DNA from: an uncultured Collinsella sp.
Lineage (GTDB): Bacteria; Actinomycetota; Coriobacteriia; Coriobacteriales; Coriobacteriaceae
Reading direction: 5' to 3'
NCBI GenBank assembly: GCA_902478885.1
Contig: CABSMS010000040.1
Location: 1-18,102, forward strand
DNA: 18,102 bases
In this document: one piece after another, positions 1 through 7,162 of the stretch
Numbering within the stretch: position 1 is the stretch's first letter
Layout of the letters: every line of letters starts with the position of its first letter
Program-made: the position numbers and the translations under genes
The notes under the pieces: model-generated
Told to the model about the DNA's origin: nothing
Database searches by the model: none
The model's input: the letters and a program-made list of their open reading frames with translations, nothing else

Positions 1-45
1 GATGAGCGCTAGTCTCGTGGGCTCGGAGATGTGTATAAGAGACAG
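1..45 (+). other. Illumina Nextera i7 index and transposase adapter (non-genomic)
   Basis: Positions 12-45 match the Nextera read-2 adapter, ending in the Tn5 mosaic end AGATGTGTATAAGAGACAG (27-45). Positions 1-3 (GAT) fit the end of the P7 primer and 4-11 (GAGCGCTA) fill the 8-base i7 index slot; from memory this matches Nextera XT index N723. It is sequencing artefact left at a contig end. Any ATG inside it, such as the one at 31 that opens a frame reading MYKRQ, is spurious. Confidence 0.97.
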
Positions 46-1902
46 GTGCTGGGTGTGGGACTCTCCCAGCTCATGACGTTCTTTACGGCCTCGCTTTTTA
101 AGACACAGATTGCCAATTTCCACTTCTTTTTCTCGGTGCATGCGTTCAATCTGACTCTTGCCTGCACGCTCGTAATGTTTGTGCTCACGCTACTGCTGAA
201 CCTTCGCGCCGTGCGTCGTACCAAACTCATCGAGCTTATGGGTGCCGAGCGTCGCAACGAGAGCATCAAGACGCGCAACCCCTGGATTGCGATTGCCATC
301 TTTGCCGTGGGCGTGGTGCTTGTGGGCGTGGCCTATTACCGTCTGCTACGTGATGGGTTCCCGCTAACCGCGACGGACAGCAAGCTGCAAGAGGCCATGA
401 ACCAGTTTGGCATTACGACCGCTATGGTTACCGTGGGCACCTTTGCCCTGTTCTGGGGACTCTCGGGCATGCTCATCAAGCTGCTGCAGAGCCTGCGCGG
501 CGTGTATTGGCGCGGCCTCAACATGTTTACCGTGCGCCAGCTTGCGGCCAAGGTCAACACGGTGTGCTTTTCGATGGGCGTCATCGCGATGCTCCTGTTT
601 TTGGCCATCACCTCGGTGACGTGCGGTATGTCGATTGCCAATGTGATGAACGAAAACCTGGAGCGCTATAACCCTGTTGACGTGTCACAGACGTATGTCT
701 ATTACACGCCCGATACGCTCGACTACTACAAAGAGTACATCAATCCGTCTGAAGCCGATCGCATGGTGCTGGCCGATAGTACGGTCGATTTGTACTCCGC
801 ATGGCACGGCAATCCATGGCACGGCGATCGTAAGGGCAAGTCGGCGGACAACAACGACGAGACCGGCAAGAAGGTCAATATCGCCGATGTTGCCGGTGAG
901 CATGTGCAGATCGATTCGTATCTGAGTTACCCGCTTGGCGGTTCGGATCCTTCGGTGACTCCAAGTGAAATGTGCAAGGCCATGGGCGAAAAGCTTCCCA
1001 AGGCGTTCGGGGGTAGCAATGCCGATACGATGGGTCTGTTTGTGACGCCGGCGAGCCAGTACAACAAACTGCGTCAGATGATGGGCGAGGAGCCGATGCA
1101 CATCGGTCACGACCAGTATCTGCTCACGTGTGATATGGGCGGCGAGCTGGTCGACCTGTACACCAAGTATATGGCTGGCGGCCATGCCCTTACCTTGGGC
1201 GGGCATACGCTCAAGCCCGCAACCGATAAGTCGGACGAAGATGCGGCGGCCATCGCCAACTCGGCGATGGGCAGTAATCAGGGTACCGTCGTCGTTGCCG
1301 ACGAGCTGTTGTCCCAACTTAATCTGCAGCCGTATTCCAGTAGCCTGCTCGTTAACTACAAACAGGGGATGGATACGACCGAGGCAGACGAGAGTATTAA
1401 ATACACTGTGCTCGACAATCTGCTCGTTGACGGCAAGGAGCCGGGGTCGTGGGGAACCTTCATCACACGCTCCGAGATGTACACGCAGGCGGCGCAGATG
1501 AACGGCATGATTAGCTATTTGGCCATCTACATTGGCTTTGTACTGGTCGTTGCGTGCGCGGCGATACTGTCGATCCAGCAGCTCTCCAATGTGGCCGACG
1601 GCAGCCGCAGCTATCGTGTGCTGGCACAGATTGGCTGTGACGACCGCCAGATCCGCCATTCGGTGATGGCGCAGCAAGCGGTATTCTTCCTGTTCCCGCT
1701 GGCAGTGGGGCTGGCTCACTCCTTTGTGGCGCTCAAGGTGATCATCGAGCTGGTGAGCACGTTCGGCAACATGAGCATCGGCGGCACCGTGGGCCTCACC
1801 TGTGCAATCTTCCTGGCAGCATACGGTGGCTACTTCTTGGTGACCTACCTCATGAGCGCCGGCATGGTGCAAGCTGCCATAGCCACCCGTTACAGCGAGT
1901 AA
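46..1902 (+). CDS. FtsX/BceB-like ABC transporter permease, 5' end missing
   Basis: This is the C-terminal 618 residues of an ABC permease; the true N-terminus is lost because genomic sequence starts only after the adapter at 46. Counting from the first genomic codon, hydrophobic segments lie near 33-53, 80-100, 122-148 and 172-198, followed by a large polar, probably extracellular domain of about 290 residues (about 200-488). Three more membrane helices follow near 490-515, 548-572 and 585-608. This order, a big external domain before the last three helices with an FtsX-like C-terminus, fits BceB-type permeases of antimicrobial-peptide sensing or resistance transporters, which pair with a separate ATPase. 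The ATPase gene would lie upstream, off the contig. The substrate cannot be told. An MacB/FtsX permease of another role is the main alternative. Confidence 0.85.
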   Translation: MLGVGLSQLMTFFTASLFKTQIANFHFFFSVHAFNLTLACTLVMFVLTLLLNLRAVRRTKLIELMGAERRNESIKTRNPWIAIAIFAVGVVLVGVAYYRLLRDGFPLTATDSKLQEAMNQFGITTAMVTVGTFALFWGLSGMLIKLLQSLRGVYWRGLNMFTVRQLAAKVNTVCFSMGVIAMLLFLAITSVTCGMSIANVMNENLERYNPVDVSQTYVYYTPDTLDYYKEYINPSEADRMVLADSTVDLYSAWHGNPWHGDRKGKSADNNDETGKKVNIADVAGEHVQIDSYLSYPLGGSDPSVTPSEMCKAMGEKLPKAFGGSNADTMGLFVTPASQYNKLRQMMGEEPMHIGHDQYLLTCDMGGELVDLYTKYMAGGHALTLGGHTLKPATDKSDEDAAAIANSAMGSNQGTVVVADELLSQLNLQPYSSSLLVNYKQGMDTTEADESIKYTVLDNLLVDGKEPGSWGTFITRSEMYTQAAQMNGMISYLAIYIGFVLVVACAAILSIQQLSNVADGSRSYRVLAQIGCDDRQIRHSVMAQQAVFFLFPLAVGLAHSFVALKVIIELVSTFGNMSIGGTVGLTCAIFLAAYGGYFLVTYLMSAGMVQAAIATRYSE

Positions 1903-1946
1903 CTCGTTCAGCTCGGAATTATCGTAGGTTGAGTATAAGTCATCGA

Positions 1947-2087
1947 AAACGCCCCTAAGCGAGCAAGGTGACGTGAAAGAGGAGGGAAGCGTACTTTTGG
2001 TACGCGACCGACGATTGAACGTCAGATTGCCGCTTAGGGGCGTTTGCAGCGTCGAGCCGTTACGCGGTTTGGTAAAACCGCGTAACT
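1947..2087 (+). repeat. Structured intergenic repeat, copy A (two hairpin modules)
   Basis: Module 1 is a long nested hairpin: a perfect 15-bp outer stem (1947-1961 with 2031-2045), inner stems 1963-1966/2027-2030 and 1969-1974/2019-2024, and an apical GCGTAC/GTACGC stem (1989-1994/2000-2005) with loop TTTTG. Module 2 is a perfect 12-bp hairpin (2059-2086, loop GGTA). Copy B at 5412-5552 keeps the loops and module 2 but changes the stems in a compensatory way. It lies 44 nt past the permease stop and may help terminate or stabilise transcripts; its function is unknown. Confidence 0.85.
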
Positions 2088-2159
2088 TCATCGTAGAAGC
2101 ACGCTTGCGGGCGGCGGATGCTCGTCTCCTGTCGCCCGCTCACCGAGGCCCGGCAATTG

Positions 2160-2175
2160 CCTTAATATCTTAAGG
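2160..2175. promoter_or_regulatory. Perfect inverted repeat upstream of the APC permease
   Basis: A 6-bp perfect inverted repeat, CCTTAA-TATC-TTAAGG, lies 37 bp before the permease start codon in an AT-rich pocket. It could be an operator or lie near the promoter; no convincing -35/-10 pair was found around it. It is also a simple enough palindrome to occur by chance. Confidence 0.3.
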
Positions 2176-2212
2176 ACCTCGATTTGTCCAAGACTGAGCG
2201 AAGGAGCTCATC

Positions 2213-3643
2213 ATGAGCGACGGAAAGAAAAAGCTTTCCTTCTTGACGGTCATCTCGACCATCATCTGCGTCGTCTTCGTTTGCGAGGCCGCCGCACCTG
2301 CTGCTGCCATTGGCAACCAGCAGTTCTTCTGGTGGATCTTCCTGATTCTGACCTTCCTGCTCCCTTATGGCATGGTCGTTGCCGAGCTCGGCACTACCTA
2401 TGACGGCGAGGGTGGCATTTACGACTGGGTACGCGATGGTCTGGGCGACAAGTGGGGTGCCCGCATTTCGTACTACTACTGGGTTAACTACCCGCTGTGG
2501 ATTGCCTCGCTGGCCACCATGTTCCCGGACATCTTGGGTATGGTCTTTGGCGTCGAGTTCAATCTGATTGCCAAGATTGGTATCGACCTTGCCTTTGTGT
2601 GGATCGTCTATCTTATGGGTCGCTCCAAGGCTGCCGACTCCGAGTGGGTCCTGAACGGCGGCGCCATCATCAAGGTTGCCGTTGCCGTTATCGTCGGCGC
2701 TTTGGGCATCTGGTACGCCATGGAGAACGGTTTTGCGAACGATATGTCCGCTGCCACCTTCTTGCCCGAGCTCACCAACACCAACGCGCTTGGCTACCTG
2801 TCGATCATCATCTTTAACTTCATGGGCTTCGAGGTCATCTGCACCATGACCGACGATATGGCCGATCCCGCTCGCGATATCCCCAAGGCTATCATCGTCG
2901 GCGGCCTGTCCATCGCCGTGATCTATCTGTTCGCTGGCTTTGGCATCGGCGCTGCTGTGTCGGCCGATTCCATCGATCCCGACTACGGCATGATTTACGC
3001 TGTCCAGACTATTGTGGGCGATTCCATGATCTTTAAGGTCATCTGCATCGCCTTCCTGATCACGCTGTTCGCCAACATGGCTGCCTGGTCCTTCGGCGTC
3101 AACTCCGTTGCTCGCTATGCTGCCGAGCATGGCAACATGCCCAAGGTCTTCGCCTCGATGATCTCGGATGACGACATGCCCAACGGCGCCAACCTGGTCA
3201 ACGCCATCGTTGCCTCCCTGGTGCTGTGCCTGCAGCTGGTTCCCATCGACGCCATCTCCAACGGTGTCTTCTGGATGCTCTTCGGTACCTCCGTTGTCTT
3301 CCTGCTGCTGACCTACATCCCGATGTTCCCGGCATTCCTCAACCTTCGTAAGAACGACCCCAACCGTGAGCGTATCTTTACGTTCCCGTTTAAGGGCGCC
3401 ATGATGAAGGTCATGCTGGCTATTCCCTGCATCGAGCTGATTCTGGCTATCGTTGCAACGCTGATTCCGTTCTCTGTCGATGAGATTGGCGATAAGGTCC
3501 CGATGATCGTCATCTTCATCGTGCTCTTGCTTATTGGCGAGGTTGTCCGCGTCGTCAGTGCTAAGGGCCGCGAGACCGAGTACAAGGGTCTCACTCCCGA
3601 GCTGGCTGCTCAGCGCCTCGCTGAGGAGTCCGAGGAGGACTAG
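2213..3643 (+). CDS. APC-superfamily amino-acid/amine permease (possible agmatine antiporter)
   Basis: This 476-residue integral membrane protein starts with ATG six bases after AAGGAG (2201-2206). About 12 hydrophobic segments are visible, the first near residues 9-32 and 38-60. The APC hallmark loop GFEVICTMTDDMADPARDIP (206-225) places it in the amino acid-polyamine-organocation superfamily, close in feel to the GadC/AguD glutamate-GABA and agmatine-putrescine antiporters. The next gene is agmatine deiminase, so import of agmatine, or exchange for its product, is a reasonable inference; substrate specificity is not shown by the sequence. The C-terminus is short and acidic (about 455-476), unlike the longer plug of GadC. 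The stop codon forms part of the outer stem of a downstream repeat (3640-3728). No partner subunit is needed for this family. Confidence 0.88.
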   Translation: MSDGKKKLSFLTVISTIICVVFVCEAAAPAAAIGNQQFFWWIFLILTFLLPYGMVVAELGTTYDGEGGIYDWVRDGLGDKWGARISYYYWVNYPLWIASLATMFPDILGMVFGVEFNLIAKIGIDLAFVWIVYLMGRSKAADSEWVLNGGAIIKVAVAVIVGALGIWYAMENGFANDMSAATFLPELTNTNALGYLSIIIFNFMGFEVICTMTDDMADPARDIPKAIIVGGLSIAVIYLFAGFGIGAAVSADSIDPDYGMIYAVQTIVGDSMIFKVICIAFLITLFANMAAWSFGVNSVARYAAEHGNMPKVFASMISDDDMPNGANLVNAIVASLVLCLQLVPIDAISNGVFWMLFGTSVVFLLLTYIPMFPAFLNLRKNDPNRERIFTFPFKGAMMKVMLAIPCIELILAIVATLIPFSVDEIGDKVPMIVIFIVLLLIGEVVRVVSAKGRETEYKGLTPELAAQRLAEESEED

Positions 3644-3728
3644 AGCACCCGGATTCGGGGCTCCAACCTTCCTCGCGTACCAACGTACGCTTCGTCGGGC
3701 TTGTCGCTCCCGACTCGGGACGCTCTAG
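3640..3728. repeat. Structured intergenic repeat, copy D (reverse orientation, divergent)
   Basis: An imperfect 20-bp outer stem starts at CTAGAGC (3640), overlapping the permease stop codon TAG, and closes at GCTCTAG (3722-3728). The tip is GCGTAC-CAAC-GTACGC (3675-3690). The core resembles copy C at 5232-5315 and the reverse complement of copy A. It sits between the permease and aguA and could act as a partial terminator or 3' stabiliser. A small UUCG-capped hairpin, GCCTC/GAGGC, follows directly at 3728-3741. Confidence 0.65.
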
Positions 3729-3741
3729 CCTCTTCGGAGGC

Positions 3742-4011
3742 GTGCCCAAGCAACAGGTTTGCTAACCTTTCTCTGAGGTGGGTGTGAGCTATTGCTCCGG
3801 TAACCACCGCCCGCCCCAATCTCTCTTCCGTATCCTTCGTGCGTTTTGTCTCCGCGCACCGGGTTACGTCGTCGTTTGCCGGTACGACATCCGTGAAAAC
3901 CGGTGCCAGGCGCCCCGACCTTTGCCGGGGAACGGGCGCCTACCATCTCTTGGTTTTAGGCTGAGGGTAACCCGCCCGCAGCAAGCGATCGTTCGATTTG
4001 GAGGAAATCTT
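3742..4011 (+). promoter_or_regulatory. Gene-free, structured leader region of aguA
   Basis: This gene-free stretch precedes aguA. Visible structure includes GCACCGG (3856-3862) pairing with CCGGTGC (3900-3906), enclosing a smaller GTCGT/ACGAC stem that ends at 3888, and AGGCGCCC (3908-3915) pairing with GGGCGCCT (3934-3941), with a competing CCCCG/CGGGG pairing inside. The reading frame of aguA stays open back to 3778, but that extension is Arg/Pro-rich and has no family resemblance. A cis-regulatory RNA is possible; it matches no riboswitch class I recognise. Confidence 0.4.
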
Positions 4012-5217
4012 ATGCGTACGATCACCGAGTCCGAGTCCACCCCTAAGGCCGATGGCTTTTTTATGCCCGCTGAGTTCGCCCCACAGGATCGCGTGTGGAT
4101 GGGCTGGCCCCATCGCACCGATACCTGGGCCCATGGTGCCAAGCCGGCTCAGAAGCAGTATGCCGCCATCGCTCGCGCCATCGCCGAGTTCACCCCGGTC
4201 ACCATGTGCGCCAACCAGGCCGACTACGCCAACTGCAAGGCCGCCTTTGAGGAAGACGAGAACGTCACCGTTATCGAGATGACCACCGACGACGCTTGGT
4301 TCCGCGACACCGCTGCCACTTTTGTCATCAATGGCAAGGGCGATAAGCGCGCCAACCACTGGCACTTCAACGCCTACGGCGGCCTCGTCGACGGCCTCTA
4401 TTTCCCGTGGGACAAGGACGAGCAGATTGCCCTTAAGATGGCTGAGCTTTCCGGCTGCCGTCGCTATCGTCCCGATGACATGATCCTCGAGGGCGGTTCC
4501 ATCACCGTCGACGGCGAAGGCACCGTGGTCGTGACCGACCAGTGCCTGCTTTCCCCGGGCCGCACCTGCTCTGCGGTTCTGGAGGAGGAAGAGGATCCCG
4601 AGTCCATCTGGCCCAAGTTCAAGAGGAAGTTTGAGCCCTGGAGTGAGGAACTTCGCGCCTATATGGACGAGCACCTCAAGGATTACCTGGGTGTCGAGAA
4701 GGTCATCTGGGTTAAGGAGGGCATCGACCCCGAGGAGACCAACGGCCACATCGATGATGTCGCTACGTTCATCGCTCCGGGCGTCATGGCCTGCATCTGG
4801 ACCGACGATCCCGAGTATCCGTTCTACGAGCAATGCCATGCTGTCTACGAGACCCTTTCCAACGCCGTTGACGCCAAGGGCCGCAAGATGAAGGTCTACA
4901 AGCTCTGCATGCCTGTGAACCCGCTGTTCATGGACCAGGCTTCCTGCGACACCATCGACGCCGACGAGAACGCCGAGCCGCGCGTTGCCGACGAGCCGCT
5001 GATCGCCTCCTACATGAACTACCTGGTCACCAACCACGGCGTTATCGTCCCGCAGTACGGCGACGAGAACGATCAGCTTGCCGTTGACACGCTCCAGAAG
5101 ATCTACGACGAGGTCTGGGGCGAGGGCGCCTACAAGTGCGTCGGCGTTCAGTCCGAGCAGGTCGTCTTCGGTGGCGGAAATATCCACTGCATTACGCAGC
5201 AGGAACCGTCCGCTTAA
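4012..5217 (+). CDS. aguA: Agmatine deiminase (agmatine iminohydrolase)
   Basis: Hydrolyses agmatine to N-carbamoylputrescine and ammonia in the cytosol. The 401-residue product belongs to the guanidine-modifying (PPAD-like) fold. Family motifs appear in order: MPAEFAPQDRVWMGWPHRTDTW split over 18-39, WFRDT (96-100), EGGSITVDGEG (160-170), NGHIDD (244-249) and GGGNIHCITQQ (387-397). The catalytic set would be Asp99, His246, Asp248 and nucleophile Cys393. The ATG at 4012 is chosen because GGAGG lies just upstream (4000-4004) and the protein start matches the family. At 401 residues it is about 30 longer than typical; an acidic/basic stretch at about 188-222 (EEEEDPESIW onward) accounts for this. 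The usual GP after RDT reads AA. No putrescine carbamoyltransferase or carbamate kinase gene is adjacent, so the ATP-yielding part of the pathway must be elsewhere or absent. Confidence 0.95.
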   Translation: MRTITESESTPKADGFFMPAEFAPQDRVWMGWPHRTDTWAHGAKPAQKQYAAIARAIAEFTPVTMCANQADYANCKAAFEEDENVTVIEMTTDDAWFRDTAATFVINGKGDKRANHWHFNAYGGLVDGLYFPWDKDEQIALKMAELSGCRRYRPDDMILEGGSITVDGEGTVVVTDQCLLSPGRTCSAVLEEEEDPESIWPKFKRKFEPWSEELRAYMDEHLKDYLGVEKVIWVKEGIDPEETNGHIDDVATFIAPGVMACIWTDDPEYPFYEQCHAVYETLSNAVDAKGRKMKVYKLCMPVNPLFMDQASCDTIDADENAEPRVADEPLIASYMNYLVTNHGVIVPQYGDENDQLAVDTLQKIYDEVWGEGAYKCVGVQSEQVVFGGGNIHCITQQEPSA

Positions 5218-5231
5218 TCGTCTGGCTTTCC

Positions 5232-5315
5232 GAGGCACCCCATCTCGCCGCTCAAACCGTCGCTCGCGTACCAAAGTACGCTTCGCTCCTCTTTCGCGGC
5301 GACCTGGGGCACCTC
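5232..5315. repeat. Structured intergenic repeat, copy C (reverse orientation)
   Basis: The outer stem pairs GAGGcaCCCCA (5232-5242) with TGGGGcaCCTC (5305-5315), then TCGCCGC with GCGGCGA, and the tip is GCGTAC-CAAA-GTACGC (5266-5281). The strip CGCTCCTCTTTC (5284-5295) beside the tip closely matches the reverse complement of the same place in copy A. It starts 14 nt after the aguA stop, in the convergent space between aguA and the DAHP synthase gene. Confidence 0.7.
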
Positions 5316-5411
5316 AGAAACCCAGCCGATCAATCGGACCGACGTAGTTTGTTACCGCATTAGTCATTGGTGCCAACCCTGGCAACGATGCAGGTCGAAA
5401 AACGTCAGCGA

Positions 5412-5552
5412 AAACCCGCCAGAGCGAGCAAGGTGCCTTGAAGCGAGGCGGCATTGACCTTTTGGTCATGCCGTCGAAGCTGAAAGGCAGATTGCCGTTC
5501 TGGCGGGTTTGCAGCGTCGAGCAGTTACGCGGTTTGGTAAAACCGCGTAACT
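5412..5552 (+). repeat. Structured intergenic repeat, copy B (two hairpin modules)
   Basis: Copy of the 1947-2087 element. Outer stem 5412-5426/5496-5510 (one G-U pair), inner stem TGCCTT/AAGGCA, apical stem CGGCAtTGACC/GGTCATGCCG with TTTT loop. The following 42 nt (5511-5552) differ from copy A at one base and contain the same 12-bp hairpin (5524-5551). Its end overlaps the stop codon of the minus-strand DAHP synthase gene. Read in that gene's direction the long stem ends in GGGTTTT, so it may serve as its terminator. Confidence 0.85.
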
Positions 5553-6582
5553 AAATACGTTCCGCGATCTCGTGGATGAGGTAGTCGGTCTTTTCCCAGC
5601 CCAGGCACGGGTCGGTGATCGACTTGCCAAAGACACCGCCGTCGACCGGCTGGTTGCCGTCCTCCAGGTAGGACTCGATCATAAAGCCCTTGACCAGCTT
5701 GGAGATGGACTCGTTGCGGCGGCAGCTGTCGAGCACTTCCTTGCAAATGCGATACTGCTCCAGCGGACGCTTGCCCGAGTTGTCATGGTTGCAGTCGATG
5801 ATCGCTGCCGGATTGGCGTAGCCGGCATGCTCGGTATAGCGCTCGGCCAGGCGCTCCAGGTGTTCGTAGTGGTAGTTGGGGTAGGTGCGCCCATCGAGAC
5901 CGATGTAGCCACGCATAACGGCGTGTGCGAGCGGGTTGCCGTCACACTCGACCTCCCAGTTGCGGAAGATGAAGCTCTGGTGCGCCTGCGCGGCGTAAAT
6001 GGAGTTGAGCATAACGGTGGTAGAGCCGGCAGTGGGATTCTTCATGCCAACGGGTACCGAAATGCCGCTCGACACCAGGCGATGCTCCTGGTTTTCGACC
6101 GAGCGTGCGCCCACGGCAACATAGCTCAGCAGGTCAACGAGGTATTGGTAGTTGGACGGATAGAGCATCTCGTCGGCGGTGAAGAAGCCCGTTTCCTCAA
6201 TAACGCGCAGGTGCATATGGCGGATGGCCTTGACGCCCTCGAGCAGATCGTCGGGAGCCTCGGGGTTGGGGTTGTGCAGCAGACCCTTGTAGCCGGTGCC
6301 CTTGGTGCGCGGCTTATTGGTGTAGACGCGCGGAATGATGATGAGCTTGTCCTTGACCTCCTCGGCGGTCTTGGCCAGTCGGTTCATGTACTCAAGCACC
6401 GAATCCTCGCGGTCGGCAGAGCACGGGCCGATGATAAGCACCTTGCGTGCGTCCTCGCCGGTAAAGACTTTGGCGACCTCGGCGTCAAATGCCTGCTTTT
6501 TGGCGGTAAGCTCGGCAGAAAGCGGCATTTCCTCGCGGATCTCCATGGGGATCGGCAGCCTGCGTTTGAATTCCATGGCCAT
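5551..6582 (-). CDS. aroG: 3-deoxy-7-phosphoheptulonate (DAHP) synthase, class I
   Basis: Condenses phosphoenolpyruvate and erythrose 4-phosphate to DAHP, the entry step of the shikimate pathway. At 343 residues it has the usual length of the AroF/G/H class. Motifs: IGPCSADRED (51-60), KPRTKGTGYKG (90-100), GARSVENQEHR (158-168), PVGMKNPT (177-184), DCNHDNSG (263-270) and KSITDPCLGWE (320-330). Expected metal ligands are Cys54, His266, Glu303 and Asp324. The first ATG (6582) is preferred over the one two codons later because GAGGAG lies six bases upstream. The gene stands alone, convergent with aguA; its stop codon overlaps the end of repeat copy B. Which aromatic amino acid inhibits it cannot be read with confidence, so the symbol is only a class label. 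Confidence 0.95.
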   Translation of the reverse strand: MAMEFKRRLPIPMEIREEMPLSAELTAKKQAFDAEVAKVFTGEDARKVLIIGPCSADREDSVLEYMNRLAKTAEEVKDKLIIIPRVYTNKPRTKGTGYKGLLHNPNPEAPDDLLEGVKAIRHMHLRVIEETGFFTADEMLYPSNYQYLVDLLSYVAVGARSVENQEHRLVSSGISVPVGMKNPTAGSTTVMLNSIYAAQAHQSFIFRNWEVECDGNPLAHAVMRGYIGLDGRTYPNYHYEHLERLAERYTEHAGYANPAAIIDCNHDNSGKRPLEQYRICKEVLDSCRRNESISKLVKGFMIESYLEDGNQPVDGGVFGKSITDPCLGWEKTDYLIHEIAERI

Positions 6583-6800
6583 AGGGGTCTCCTCAATCTA
6601 TAGAAAGAGCAATAAGCGTATTGTCGAATGCTCGGCATTATCCGCTGTCGCACGCTAAAGTGCAAGCCCTTGTTACCCCGAAACCTACCAAAAAGAGACA
6701 GGTTTATTTTGGCAGGTTTTATCTGGGTAAACGTTGGCGCTCACCAGGATGGGATGACGCCGTGAGGGACCCTAAGCCTGCCGCCGATTCCCCGGGGAGT
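6583..6800 (-). promoter_or_regulatory. Upstream region of the DAHP synthase gene with attenuator-like pairing
   Basis: There is no gene here. Read on the minus strand, AAACCTGCC (6719-6711) can pair fully, with one G-U, with GGTAGGTTT (6689-6681). A second AAACCTG (6705-6699) between them can compete for the same AGGTTT. Such mutually exclusive pairing suits an attenuator, but no leader peptide rich in aromatic codons and no T-box motif was found. No clear -10/-35 was assigned. Confidence 0.3.
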
Positions 6801-7040
6801 ACCCAGTGGCCAAAAAATGCCAAATATGAGTACTGTTGCTGGCGTAGTCTCATATCGAGCTTACAAGATAATAGGCACAACAGCAAATATGTTCATTAAC
6901 GTTGGCACACAGAAGCATGCTAACAGGCGTTTTGATTAATTTGAAGGCGTACAGAAGCCGCAAAGAGGTCATTTGAGGCGGTTTTGGCTGCTACTAAAAA
7001 TGTAACAGTACTCATATTTGACCTTTTTTGGCCACAGGGT
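6801..7040. mobile_element. MITE-like 240-bp element with 40-bp terminal inverted repeats
   Basis: Positions 6801-6840 and the reverse complement of 7001-7040 agree at 35 of 40 bases, including the block CAAATATGAGTACTGTT. Between them lie 160 bp of AT-rich sequence without a credible gene, in sharp contrast with the GC-rich flanks. Size, terminal repeats and lack of coding capacity fit a non-autonomous miniature element. No clear target-site duplication is visible just outside the ends. A large regulatory hairpin or a remnant of a bigger element is the alternative. Confidence 0.6.
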
Positions 7041-7096
7041 CCGGAAGGGGCTGTCAATCGGGCCCCAAGAGAGCTAATTCGAGTGCCGTGGACGAA

Positions 7097-7132
7097 AAAA
7101 CGGGGGCGCAGGTTGTCCTGCGCCCCCGTTTT
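7097..7132 (-). terminator. Rho-independent terminator of the ABC exporter operon
   Basis: A perfect 16-bp stem, AAAACGGGGGCGCAGG with CCTGCGCCCCCGTTTT, surrounds a 4-nt loop. On the minus strand it lies 30 nt after the stop of the last ABC gene and runs into six T residues. It may also stop transcription from the other side. Confidence 0.92.
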
Positions 7133-7162
7133 CTTGGCATTGCGGTTGTTTGCCGCCGGTTT

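Noticed and set aside
31..45. ATG at 31 as the start of the first permease
   Set aside because: It lies within the Nextera adapter; the encoded MYKRQ is a known kind of artefact.
685..2091. 468-residue minus-strand open frame across the truncated permease
   Set aside because: The plus-strand permease has clear membrane helices and a family fit; the antisense product is His/Arg/Val-rich without motifs and runs through the structured repeat.
3778..4011. N-terminal extension of agmatine deiminase by 78 residues
   Set aside because: It has no family match and is Arg/Pro-rich, while a good GGAGG-ATG lies at 4012 where the family N-terminus begins.
3940..5274. 444-residue open frame antisense to aguA
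   Set aside because: It shadows a strongly supported gene with full catalytic motifs; the product looks like translated antisense.
6583..6800. T-box or aromatic leader peptide before DAHP synthase
   Set aside because: There is no T-box core sequence on the minus strand and no short frame with repeated Trp, Phe or Tyr codons.
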